Shown here: positions 1 to 8,354 of the stretch, piece by piece
Layout of the letters: the number at the start of each line of letters is the position of its first letter
Numbering within the stretch: the first letter of the stretch is position 1
Assembly (NCBI GenBank): GCA_012719345.1
Contig: JAAYAN010000059.1
Coordinates: 1-47,350, forward strand
Length of the DNA: 47,350 nucleotides
Source of the DNA: Ignavibacteria bacterium
Lineage (GTDB): Bacteria > Bacteroidota > Ignavibacteria > Ignavibacteriales > Melioribacteraceae
Direction: 5' to 3'
Position numbers and translations under genes: made by a program
The notes under the pieces: model-generated
Databases searched by the model: none
What the model was told of the DNA's origin: nothing
What the model saw: only the letters and a program-made list of their open reading frames with translations

Positions 1-297
1 ATATCGGGATTTGGTATATCAATATCACCCAGAACTAAATAGTGAAAATGAAAAGAAATAATTTTATTTTGAAAAAGACAAAATTAAATAAATCAACTAA
101 CCGGAAAATTTTCCTAAACGTAAATAGACCTCCAAATAGCAAAAATCGGAGTTTTAGTCCTCACGGGAAAAATAAAGCTGGTTATAGAAATTCGGGATTA
201 TGACGAAGATAAAACTCCTTTTTTTGTTTAAATAATTATTCAAAATTAAAAATGATTACATATTTTTGAATTCGTAAAATGTTTAATCTTTATAAAT
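1..297. other. Gene-free window edge; possible 3' tail of an upstream gene
   Basis: No complete gene is visible. Two plus frames are open from the left edge and could be the tail of an upstream gene. One ends with TAG at 40-42. The other ends with TAA at 58-60 and encodes a stretch containing YRDLVYQYHPE, which faintly resembles the helix II/HPD part of a J-domain with HPE in place of HPD. Neither can be confirmed without upstream sequence. The rest is AT-rich. A Bacteroidota-like -7 box, TATTTTTG, lies at 261-268, about 30 nt before the first gene; no matching -33 TTG is seen. Confidence 0.35.
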
Positions 298-2220
298 ATG
301 CCTGGGAAAAGCTTAATGAAAAATATTAAGAATGATGGGAAAAAAAATAAAACGGCAGTTAAAGAAATTTCTTTGGGCAAAAAGAGATTATTTTACACAT
401 TAACAATTCTGCTCCCTTTTATTTTTATTCTGCTTATTGAAATATTTTTAAACATAATTAACTATGGTGGAAACAGAGAGCTTTTTATTGCCGGACCTGA
501 AGGATACGAAGAATATTTAAGATGCAATCCTGAAGTTACACGAAGATATTTTTATCTGCAGGAAAATGCTCCTACTCCGCCTATTCAGCTTTTCTTAAAA
601 AACAAACCGTCAAATTGTTACAGAATTTTTGTTCTCGGGGAGTCATCTGCTGCAGGCTTTCCGTATAGTAACAATGCAGCTTTTCCGAATGTTTTGCAAA
701 GAAAACTTTCCGAAACATTTTCTGATAAAAAGATTGAAGTTGTAAATATTTCATTTTCGGCAATAAATACATATACGCTGCTTGATTTAACTGATGAAAT
801 AATTGAGAATTCTCCAGATTTAATACTAATTTATACAGGTCACAACGAATATTACGGAGCAATGGGAGTCGGATCGGTTCAGTCTATTGGCAATAACCGC
901 TGGCTTATCAAATCGTATCTCAAGCTGCAAAAATTTAAGTCAGTTATATTATTGAGGGATATAGTCGGGTGGTTTAAAATCAGCATCGGGAAATTGTTTT
1001 ACGGCAGCAGCGAAAACAATCCATCCTCTTCTCTTATGTCCCGAATGGCTCAAGAACAGGAAATTATTTATAAATCAGATTTATATGAAGCCGGGAAAGA
1101 ACAGTTTACCGAAAATATGAATGAAATTATAGAAAAATTTATAGATAAAAAAATAAAGGTTGTAGTAAGCGAATTAGTAAGCAATTTAAAAGACCAGAAA
1201 CCTTTTGTTTCGGTGAAAGGAGACAATACATATTCAGCCGAATACTATTACTTGAAAGGCAAAGAATTTGAAAAGAAAAGCGACTTTAAAACTGCCGAAA
1301 ATTTTTATCTAAAAGCTAAAGATTATGATGCTTTACGTTTCAGAGCTTCCGAGGAATTTAATGAGATAATTGTAAATCTTGGGAAAAATTATTCAATTCC
1401 GGTTGTGCCGATGAAAGAATATTTTCGAAACGAATCGGAAAACGAAATTATAGGTGCGGAATTAATTCTAGAACATCTTCATCCAAATATTGACGGTTAT
1501 TGTCTGATTGCAAAAGCATTTTACGAAACTTTAAGAAATGAAAAAATAATAAGCGAAAACTGGCAGGATAGTATTTTTACTTCATATAAAAACGATGCAG
1601 TTACCGAGCTCGACAGTGTTTACGGTAAGATGATAATTGACGATTTAACACAAGGCTGGCCATTTAAGCCAAAAGGTTCTACCGTAAATTTTATGCAGAC
1701 CTTTGTTCCTAAAAACAAAATTGAAGAAATTGCTTTTGAAGTTTTACCGACCGATAATTATAATCTTGAAGCGGGACACCTAGATCTTGCAAAATATTAT
1801 GAAAGCAAAGGTGAAAATGAAAAAGCGTTAAAAGAATATAAAGCATTAATAGCATCGCTTCCAGCTGAAACAGAATTTTACAAGCGGGCTGCTATAGTGT
1901 ATATCAATCTTGAGAACTATGATGAGGCTAACAAACTTCTCAGAAAATCTCTTCGGTATAAAGAAAATGATTTTGCTTTTAAATGGATCGGTCAGATTGA
2001 ATTAAAAAACGGAAATTTCTCCGAAGCAATCAAATATTTGCAAAAAACAGATATGAAAGACCCTCAGGCAGTATTTAATATATCGCGTGCTTATTATTTA
2101 TCAGGTCAGTTTGATATGGGAGAAAAGTATTTTAATCTGCTGAAAATACTGGACCCGAATTCTAAATATGCCCGTTATCTCGCAAAAATGCATAGTCTTA
2201 ATAAAACTAAGCAAAAATAA
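298..2220 (+). CDS. Membrane-anchored SGNH/GDSL-hydrolase-like protein with C-terminal TPRs
   Basis: A 640-residue protein. A hydrophobic segment at about residues 31-54 follows a Lys-rich N-terminus and should anchor it, with the bulk outside the cytoplasm. The SGNH fold is suggested by a block-I-like VLGESSAAG (nucleophile Ser expected in GES), a block-III-like YTGHNEYYG (Asn in GHNE) and a late HLHPNIDGY (catalytic His region). A TPR-like helical pair interrupts the hydrolase part near residues 310-345, and TPRs fill the C-terminus from about residue 495. Families of this layout are esterases or acyl-modifying enzymes; the substrate here is unknown. An in-frame ATG at 316 is an alternative start, and neither start has a strong ribosome site. 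It lies 42 nt before the binding-protein gene and may share its transcript. Confidence 0.7.
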   Translation: MPGKSLMKNIKNDGKKNKTAVKEISLGKKRLFYTLTILLPFIFILLIEIFLNIINYGGNRELFIAGPEGYEEYLRCNPEVTRRYFYLQENAPTPPIQLFLKNKPSNCYRIFVLGESSAAGFPYSNNAAFPNVLQRKLSETFSDKKIEVVNISFSAINTYTLLDLTDEIIENSPDLILIYTGHNEYYGAMGVGSVQSIGNNRWLIKSYLKLQKFKSVILLRDIVGWFKISIGKLFYGSSENNPSSSLMSRMAQEQEIIYKSDLYEAGKEQFTENMNEIIEKFIDKKIKVVVSELVSNLKDQKPFVSVKGDNTYSAEYYYLKGKEFEKKSDFKTAENFYLKAKDYDALRFRASEEFNEIIVNLGKNYSIPVVPMKEYFRNESENEIIGAELILEHLHPNIDGYCLIAKAFYETLRNEKIISENWQDSIFTSYKNDAVTELDSVYGKMIIDDLTQGWPFKPKGSTVNFMQTFVPKNKIEEIAFEVLPTDNYNLEAGHLDLAKYYESKGENEKALKEYKALIASLPAETEFYKRAAIVYINLENYDEANKLLRKSLRYKENDFAFKWIGQIELKNGNFSEAIKYLQKTDMKDPQAVFNISRAYYLSGQFDMGEKYFNLLKILDPNSKYARYLAKMHSLNKTKQK

Positions 2221-2262
2221 TATTATATTGTTATGTGATGATTTTTACTAAGGGAAGAAAAG

Positions 2263-3594
2263 TTGAATAAAGTTTCAAAATTTATTGTAGAATCACCAAT
2301 TTGGTTCATATCAATCCTGATTCCCATTCTTTCGATTATCTTTTACTTGTATCATCCTATTCAGTTGAGCTTATTTCCGGAGCAGGAAATAAAAAAGATA
2401 TATTACATCGATAATATTTCTGAAGCACACAGAATACTTATTGAAAGATTTAACCAGCGATATAAAAATAAAATAGAAGTTGTTCCTGTAAATCTTCCTT
2501 TTTACAATTTTACTACAAACGACCGAAAAGAAATTCTCACACGTTCATTAAGAAGCCATAGCGATGGTATTGATGTTTTTGCTGTTGATTTAATATGGAT
2601 ACCCCGTTTTGCAAAATGGGGATACGCAATTGATGAATATTTCGATAAAAGCCTGCTTAATAATATTGATAAAACAATTCTTGAAACTTCCTATCAAAAT
2701 AACAATATTGTTGCTCTTCCTCTATTTTTAGATATTGGAGTTTTATATTATCGAAAAGACATAATAAATCAGTTGAATGATGGGGCGGAAATTGAGAAAA
2801 AATTAAAGCAATCAATAACCTGGAAAGAATTTATTGAGCTGGGGAAACGGTTTAAAGGAAAAAATAATCCATATTATGTTTTTTGCGGAAGCGATTTTGA
2901 AGGGATGGCTTGCACCTTTTTTGATTTATTATCTCCGGCAGAAATGAATAATATTTTTTATGGAAAAAATATTAATCTTGATAATTACTCGGTTAAAAGA
3001 TCTTTAAATTTGATGAGCGATTTTATAAATAAATACAAATATTCTCCTCTAAATGTTCTTAAGTTCGATGAAACAAGGAGTTACTTTTATACAAATGCAA
3101 ACGATGCTGTGTTTTTACGCGGCTGGATCGGTTATCATAAACAATATAAAAGGCAGCTTCCCGACACCTCAAAATTAAAATATCTTGAAATTGCACCTAT
3201 GCCTCATTTTGAAGGGGAAAAGACTGCCAGTGTATTCGGCGGCTGGAATCTTATGATTTCGAAAACATCTTCGCGAAAAGAAGAATCGGTGAAATTTCTG
3301 AAATTTATGTTCGAAAAAGAAAGTCAGGAAATACTTTATGAAACAGGCGGTATGCTGCCCGTGAATAATGAAGTTTATAGTGATACTAATTTTACTAAAA
3401 AACATCCCGAACTTTTGCGCATTAAAGAAATACTTAAATGGGGAAAACATCGTCCTTCGCTCGAAAATTATACAAAGATATCTGAAATAATTACTCATTT
3501 TTTCCATTTGGCGCTTAAAAATGAAATATCGGTTGATGATGCAATTTTAGTGGCAACCGAAAAAATTAATAAAGAAAAAACATTAAACGATTAA
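2263..3594 (+). CDS. Extracellular solute-binding protein (family 1-like), membrane anchored
   Basis: A 443-residue protein starting at TTG, with AGGGAAG about 6 nt upstream. One N-terminal membrane segment spans about residues 13-30 and there is no lipobox Cys, so it is probably held by an uncleaved anchor. The rest resembles family 1 (sugar/oligosaccharide) periplasmic binding proteins: the IDVFAVDLIWIPRFAKWGY region near residue 100, a hinge region with LPLFLDIGVLYYRKD, and a late GGWNLMISKTSSRKEES segment typical of this family. No ABC permease or ATPase gene is nearby; instead a sensor kinase starts 11 nt downstream, followed by its regulator. I infer a ligand-sensing role feeding the kinase rather than import. 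The ligand is unknown. Confidence 0.75.
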   Translation: MNKVSKFIVESPIWFISILIPILSIIFYLYHPIQLSLFPEQEIKKIYYIDNISEAHRILIERFNQRYKNKIEVVPVNLPFYNFTTNDRKEILTRSLRSHSDGIDVFAVDLIWIPRFAKWGYAIDEYFDKSLLNNIDKTILETSYQNNNIVALPLFLDIGVLYYRKDIINQLNDGAEIEKKLKQSITWKEFIELGKRFKGKNNPYYVFCGSDFEGMACTFFDLLSPAEMNNIFYGKNINLDNYSVKRSLNLMSDFINKYKYSPLNVLKFDETRSYFYTNANDAVFLRGWIGYHKQYKRQLPDTSKLKYLEIAPMPHFEGEKTASVFGGWNLMISKTSSRKEESVKFLKFMFEKESQEILYETGGMLPVNNEVYSDTNFTKKHPELLRIKEILKWGKHRPSLENYTKISEIITHFFHLALKNEISVDDAILVATEKINKEKTLND

Positions 3595-3605
3595 TCTTCG
3601 GTATT

Positions 3606-5072
3606 ATGTCATCCGAAAATAAAAAACACATAAGATTCGAATGGAAACATATCCTTATAATTTTCCTGACTCTTATATTTTTTCAGATATTTGTTTATTA
3701 CTTACAGAAGAATACATTGCAGGATCTGCTTTCGGATACAATGGAATGGTATAAGCAAAATTCTGCCGAAGAGATTGGAAACCTTACTACAACTGCAATG
3801 GAGCTTTTACTGGAATCCGATCCTTTTAATGAGGACGAAATCAACGAGAATGAAACAAAAAATCTTATTCATTCTTTTAACAGCATTTTAAAACAGCCTT
3901 TAATGAAGAGGAATGTTGAAGAAATGTGTGTAATTCTTCCTTATGGGGATAAGTTTATTGCTGTGGATCTGGGAAGTGAATTATTCTCTTACTTTTACAG
4001 CCGCGAACTTGCCGATACAACATCCAATTCTGAATATATAGATGCAGTAAAACAATATGCTGCTATTCATAAAGAGATGGTGAAAACAGAACTGATTACT
4101 ACCATAAAAAAAGAGCAAAGCGTATTTATGGTTTATGTGCCTTTAGTTCCTCACGGAGAGTACAGCGGTGCGGTTTATCTTAAAATTCATCCCGATTTTA
4201 CTTTTATCAGCAATAAGATATTAGCCAGTTTCGATCATACAGTTCTCATCTTTTCATCTTTAATTCTGATGGGTTTGCTGATAGTATTTTACATTTCCAC
4301 CTATACAATAATTGAGCGGGATGAAGCCAGAGAATTGCTTTATTCAGAACGAGAAGCGCATCTTACTGAATATATTGCTCAGCAGAAAGAACATCTTTTC
4401 ACAAAAAGAATATATCACACTCATCATAAAGCCGAAAAGGTTATGGGTTTTATAAATGAGGATCTTGATAATATTGATGAAAATAATTTTCGCGATGTTA
4501 AGTACCGGATATCGAAATATGCTAATTTTATTTCGCGGGTTATTTACGATATGAAATGGTATAATCCTCCTCTGCAGACAATCCGGAACCACATTTTTCG
4601 CACAGATTTGAATGAAGTGTTGAGTTTTATAATAAATAATATTTTTTTAAGGACGAGCAGGCAGGTAAATTCTATAAAATTTAATACTGTTTTTGATGAA
4701 AATCTGCCGGTGGTTTCCATAAACGAATTTGTGGTCTGGGAAATAATAGAACCTATAATTCAAAATGCAATAGATCACTCGGATAAAGAAATAATCAATA
4801 TAAAAATACTAACAAAATATCATCCCGAAAATCATCAGTCTGTTATTATTATTGAAGATAATGGGAAAGGAATTCGCGAGGATTTGCTAGAAAAAAATGA
4901 TGCCGGAGTAATGAGAATTTTTCTGGAAAATATTTCCACAAAAGCCGAAGGGAAAAATTGCGGATACGGATGCTACCTTGCTTACGAAATAGCAAAGCGA
5001 TGCGGCTGGGAATTAAAGGCGGAAAATTCGGAAACAGGCGGCGGAAGATTTATATTACTAATCAATCATTAA
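3606..5072 (+). CDS. Sensor histidine kinase with extracytoplasmic sensor domain
   Basis: A 488-residue inner-membrane kinase. Membrane segments lie at about residues 15-33 and 212-233, enclosing an extracytoplasmic domain of about 180 residues. The cytoplasmic part has a kinase ATPase domain with an N-box (N387 in PIIQNAIDHS), a G1 box (EDNGKGI) and a G2-like GYGCYLAYEIA. The phosphoacceptor region is atypical: instead of HExRTP there is a His cluster (H271, H273, H274 in IYHTHHKAEKV), so the acceptor cannot be named with certainty. It is preceded by a binding-protein gene and followed 21 nt later by an NtrC-type regulator, its likely partner. No clear ribosome site precedes the ATG. Confidence 0.85.
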   Translation: MSSENKKHIRFEWKHILIIFLTLIFFQIFVYYLQKNTLQDLLSDTMEWYKQNSAEEIGNLTTTAMELLLESDPFNEDEINENETKNLIHSFNSILKQPLMKRNVEEMCVILPYGDKFIAVDLGSELFSYFYSRELADTTSNSEYIDAVKQYAAIHKEMVKTELITTIKKEQSVFMVYVPLVPHGEYSGAVYLKIHPDFTFISNKILASFDHTVLIFSSLILMGLLIVFYISTYTIIERDEARELLYSEREAHLTEYIAQQKEHLFTKRIYHTHHKAEKVMGFINEDLDNIDENNFRDVKYRISKYANFISRVIYDMKWYNPPLQTIRNHIFRTDLNEVLSFIINNIFLRTSRQVNSIKFNTVFDENLPVVSINEFVVWEIIEPIIQNAIDHSDKEIINIKILTKYHPENHQSVIIIEDNGKGIREDLLEKNDAGVMRIFLENISTKAEGKNCGYGCYLAYEIAKRCGWELKAENSETGGGRFILLINH

Positions 5073-5093
5073 AATGGTTTTACGGAGAAGACG

Positions 5094-6542
5094 ATGGAAT
5101 TTGATAAAATAATCAATTTACTTTTAATTGAAGATGAGACCTATGATGTTAACAGAATTAAAAGAACGCTGGAACCCTTCAACGATAAAATTCAGATAAA
5201 AAAAATAGTATCGGACGGGCTTTCGGCAATTGAACTTTTATCGGATAATAATGATGAGTTTGACGTTGTAATTATGGATTATCAGATTGTTGGTCCCCTT
5301 ACGGGCGAAAAATTGATAAGACGTATAAAACTTATCGATCCTTTCATACAGATAATTGTAATTACAAAAATGACAATAAATGTAACAAACTTCGAACTTG
5401 CAAAAGATCTTATTGAAGCAGGCGCTATGTGGTTTTGCACTAAATATCCATCGGACATAAAAGACTATATTTATCAGCCTACCGATTTGCTTTTATCGAT
5501 AATGAATGCTTACGAAAAGAAAAAACTGAATCTGGAAAAATCGAGAACAAATCTGCAGCTCGATAAATCTATTGATAAAATAATTGCGCAAAAACCTTTA
5601 ATAGGGAATTCAGCCCCCATTAAAAAATTACAAAAACAGATAGAAAAAGCATCGCAGCAAGATGTAACCGTGCTGATTTCGGGGGCTTCGGGAACAGGCA
5701 AAGAACTTGTGGCAACCCACATTCACTATTTAAGCAAGCGGAAATTCGAAAATCTTGTAACGATTAATGCTGGAAGTATTCCGCAAAATCTTATAGAAAG
5801 CGAATTGTTCGGATTTGAGAAAGGATCGTTTACTGGAGCGAACAGCAGTAAAAAAGGATTATTCGAACAAGCCAACAACGGTACGCTTTTTATGGATGAA
5901 ATCGGTGAGCTTCCAACAAATTCGCAGGTAAAACTTTTACGTGTTCTTCAGGAAGGTGAAATTGATAAAATTGGCAGAACCGAAAAAATTAAAGTTAATG
6001 TACGGATAATTTCTGCTACTAATCAGGACCTCGAAAAAGCTGTGGAAAACAAAACATTCCGGTCCGATTTGTTTTACAGACTTAATGTTATTTATATATA
6101 TACGCCTACTTTGCTGGAAAGAATAGAAGATATTCCGGAACTTGCCGGGCATTTTATTTCCCAATTCAGCAAGCAGATGTCAATTCCTAAACCCGGTCTA
6201 TCGAAAGATGCACTGGATGTTCTTCAAAACTATAACTGGCCGGGAAACATCCGTCAGTTTCAAAATGTTATTCAAAGGGTACTGCTTACGGCTGAGGATG
6301 AAATAACAAAAGATGATTTGCTGGGTGTGATGAAAATGGAAAAACATTCGGGCTCGGTGGACGGTCCTAAATTTTCATTCGGCGATAAAATTCTTGAATG
6401 GAAAGAGATGGAAAACATTTTCCGCTGGCGTTATTTTAATCACGTTATGGATAAAACCAAAAACGAAGCCGAAGCCGCGCGTCTTCTGGGTTTTGCCCCT
6501 TCAAATTTTTACCGGATGCTTGGTAAAATGGGATTTAAGTAA
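5094..6542 (+). CDS. NtrC-family sigma-54-dependent response regulator
   Basis: A 482-residue regulator. The receiver domain covers about residues 6-125, with phosphoacceptor D62 (VVIMDYQ) and an acidic pair in LLIEDE. The central AAA+ domain has Walker A GASGTGK at 197-203, the sigma-54 contact loop GSFTGA at 244-249 (usual form GAFTGA), Walker B FMDEIGEL and a NWPGNIRQ segment. The C-terminus is a Fis-type helix-turn-helix (about 450-482). It should open sigma-54 promoters when phosphorylated by the kinase just upstream. The ATG follows GGAG by 8 nt. The target genes are not evident; no -24/-12 element was recognised nearby. Confidence 0.93.
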   Translation: MEFDKIINLLLIEDETYDVNRIKRTLEPFNDKIQIKKIVSDGLSAIELLSDNNDEFDVVIMDYQIVGPLTGEKLIRRIKLIDPFIQIIVITKMTINVTNFELAKDLIEAGAMWFCTKYPSDIKDYIYQPTDLLLSIMNAYEKKKLNLEKSRTNLQLDKSIDKIIAQKPLIGNSAPIKKLQKQIEKASQQDVTVLISGASGTGKELVATHIHYLSKRKFENLVTINAGSIPQNLIESELFGFEKGSFTGANSSKKGLFEQANNGTLFMDEIGELPTNSQVKLLRVLQEGEIDKIGRTEKIKVNVRIISATNQDLEKAVENKTFRSDLFYRLNVIYIYTPTLLERIEDIPELAGHFISQFSKQMSIPKPGLSKDALDVLQNYNWPGNIRQFQNVIQRVLLTAEDEITKDDLLGVMKMEKHSGSVDGPKFSFGDKILEWKEMENIFRWRYFNHVMDKTKNEAEAARLLGFAPSNFYRMLGKMGFK

Positions 6543-6564
6543 GGCAATGAATAATTAAAAGGTA

Positions 6565-6618
6565 AGTAAATAGTTAAAAGAGACTTTTATTATTAACCGA
6601 AAACTTAAACTATTTACT
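6565..6618. repeat. 11-bp perfect inverted repeat downstream of the regulator gene
   Basis: AGTAAATAGTT (6565-6575) and AACTATTTACT (6608-6618) are exact inverse complements around a 32-nt loop. It lies 23 nt after the regulator's stop codon. No T-run follows on the plus strand, so it is not a standard intrinsic terminator; it may be a 3' mRNA hairpin or chance in AT-rich DNA. Confidence 0.4.
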
Positions 6619-6652
6619 ATGCTTGTCTTATGTAACAGAAGTTAGTCGTTTG

Positions 6653-6682
6653 AAAAAAAAAGTCCGGCATTAAACCAGACTT
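6653..6682 (-). terminator. Rho-independent terminator of the superoxide reductase gene
   Basis: Read on the minus strand, AAGTCTGG - 7-nt loop - CCGGACTT forms a stem with one mismatch, immediately followed by a run of nine T. It starts about 20 nt past the stop codon of the minus-strand gene, where an intrinsic terminator is expected. Confidence 0.85.
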
Positions 6683-6701
6683 ATTAATAGGAAAAACATA
6701 A

Positions 6702-7079
6702 TCAGTTTACTTCAACTTCAACCGGGTCGCTTTGCCACAAACCGTGTTTAGTGCAATAAGCGGTTGCAGTAAGTTTCAATTTTTTCTGCGGAACAATATT
6801 AAAATCCACTTCAACATTTCCGGGAACTCCGCCCATTGCGCCTGCAACTAAAGTAGTTTGGGCAAGCATCGTTTCGGCGTTCCACAATTGAACGTAAGAA
6901 ATATAATGATCGAAATCATCAGGATGTTTGTATTGGTTTCCTACTTTTACTTTAACTTTAAACATTTCACCTGTTTTGGCAGTATTTTCACAATAAACAA
7001 ATGCCGAGTGACGGTCGATATAATCTTTTTTTGCTTCGCGCTCAATCAGAGCAATGTCTTCGTAGGTATTGATTTTCAT
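6702..7079 (-). CDS. Class II superoxide reductase (neelaredoxin/desulfoferrodoxin-like)
   Basis: A 125-residue cytoplasmic protein that should reduce superoxide to hydrogen peroxide at a mononuclear non-haem iron centre. All five expected iron ligands can be matched: H24, H52 and H58 (KHPDDFDHYI, with the family's six-residue spacing), C109 and H112 (CTKH). The short N-terminal desulforedoxin domain of class I enzymes is absent. The family's EKH motif before the first His is DRH here, so the usual conserved Lys near the iron site is replaced by Arg. An AGGAG ribosome site precedes the ATG. It lies 43 nt downstream of the rhomboid gene on the same strand and ends in a clear terminator. The gene suggests life with periodic oxygen exposure in an otherwise anaerobic or microaerobic cell. 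Confidence 0.88.
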   Translation of the reverse strand: MKINTYEDIALIEREAKKDYIDRHSAFVYCENTAKTGEMFKVKVKVGNQYKHPDDFDHYISYVQLWNAETMLAQTTLVAGAMGGVPGNVEVDFNIVPQKKLKLTATAYCTKHGLWQSDPVEVEVN

Positions 7080-7122
7080 AATAAACTCCTGAAATTATAT
7101 AATTAATGTTACTTATTGTTTG

Positions 7123-8244
7123 TTAACTATTTATTACCGGTTTTTCAGTTTCTTCGTAAATCTCTTTTTTCTCTTTATCAAAAATAAAAATTTTCCGACT
7201 GCCGAAATGGCTGCTGTTGTTATAATAAAGTCCAAAAATAATTCTTCCGTTTTCAAAAAATCCTTTTTTAAAATTAAAAACGCCGGAACTGTTTTGAAGA
7301 AATTTATCTTCGGGAAGAAGTGAACATCTTCCGTCCTTTTCAGATAAGGAAATGTTTAATATCGAATCGCCTTCGTTTACGGCAAAGCACTTAATGTTTT
7401 CGGTAGTTTCAATAACTCTTAAAATCCGGAATTTTGGGACAGATTCAATGGGGACAGCAAATGCATCATATTCTTTATTAAGTTCATTCATCATTTGAAT
7501 TTCGTAATTGTTTAAAATTCCTTGTCCGTAACTTTTATAATCATCTTTCGAAAGATGCGCTTTCTGAATATTTTCTTCTAAGCTGCGCTTCCTTTTTTTG
7601 CTTTTTCCGGAAATAACATCAAGCAATGTATCCTGATCGGGGGCAACTTTGTTCATTAAGAGCATAAAAAGACCAAAAGCAGTTCCGCCTAAAAACCCTC
7701 CGATATGAGCATAATGGGCAATTCCCCCGCCGGAAAAAAACAAACCGAAAAAATAGCTTAAAAGATAAAAAAGAGCTACAATTAATGTAAATACACTGAA
7801 AGAACCAAAATGAAAGTAAAAGTAATAATAGAATTTTACCTTGCTTTTGGGAAACCAGACCATTGCCAGTCCGATTAACCCTGATATTGCTCCGCTTGCT
7901 CCCACTGCAGGATTTCCGTCGGCAATTAAATGCAGCACGCTTCCGCAAATTCCAAGCAGAATAAATACAGGCACATAAAGTATATTCCCAACTGAATTGC
8001 AGATAGCATTACCGAATACATATAAAAAAAGCATATTAAAGAAAAGGTGCATAAAATCACCATGCAGAAAAATGCTTCCGATAATGCCAGCCGGATTCCA
8101 ATTCTTCAAAACAAGATTATCAAACAAAAAACCGCTTTCCTGAAACATTGTTAACAAGAAAAAAAACGTAATAAATGCAATAAGAGCATAATTAGAATAA
8201 GGTCTGTTAAAAGATTGTATTTCTACTTTTACCGGAATAAGCAT
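7123..8244 (-). CDS. Rhomboid-family intramembrane serine protease
   Basis: A 373-residue inner-membrane protein. The first ~200 residues carry the rhomboid core of about six membrane helices: H66 and N70 (HGDFMHLFFN, oxyanion region), catalytic S117 in GASG, and catalytic H180 in AHIGGFLGG. The remaining ~170 residues are soluble, without recognised motifs, and probably cytoplasmic. Rhomboids cleave membrane-embedded segments of other proteins; the substrate is unknown. The ATG is preceded by AAGGAG. The superoxide reductase gene follows 43 nt later and may be cotranscribed. Confidence 0.9.
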   Translation of the reverse strand: MLIPVKVEIQSFNRPYSNYALIAFITFFFLLTMFQESGFLFDNLVLKNWNPAGIIGSIFLHGDFMHLFFNMLFLYVFGNAICNSVGNILYVPVFILLGICGSVLHLIADGNPAVGASGAISGLIGLAMVWFPKSKVKFYYYFYFHFGSFSVFTLIVALFYLLSYFFGLFFSGGGIAHYAHIGGFLGGTAFGLFMLLMNKVAPDQDTLLDVISGKSKKRKRSLEENIQKAHLSKDDYKSYGQGILNNYEIQMMNELNKEYDAFAVPIESVPKFRILRVIETTENIKCFAVNEGDSILNISLSEKDGRCSLLPEDKFLQNSSGVFNFKKGFFENGRIIFGLYYNNSSHFGSRKIFIFDKEKKEIYEETEKPVINS

Positions 8245-8354
8245 TTATTGGCTCCTTTTCGAAATTATGTTCTTTTATTGGTTTAAATTGCAGCGTTAAC
8301 CTTATTATTTTTGCAAAGTTGTATTGCGTCATTTTTCAAGCAGACAATAATGCC

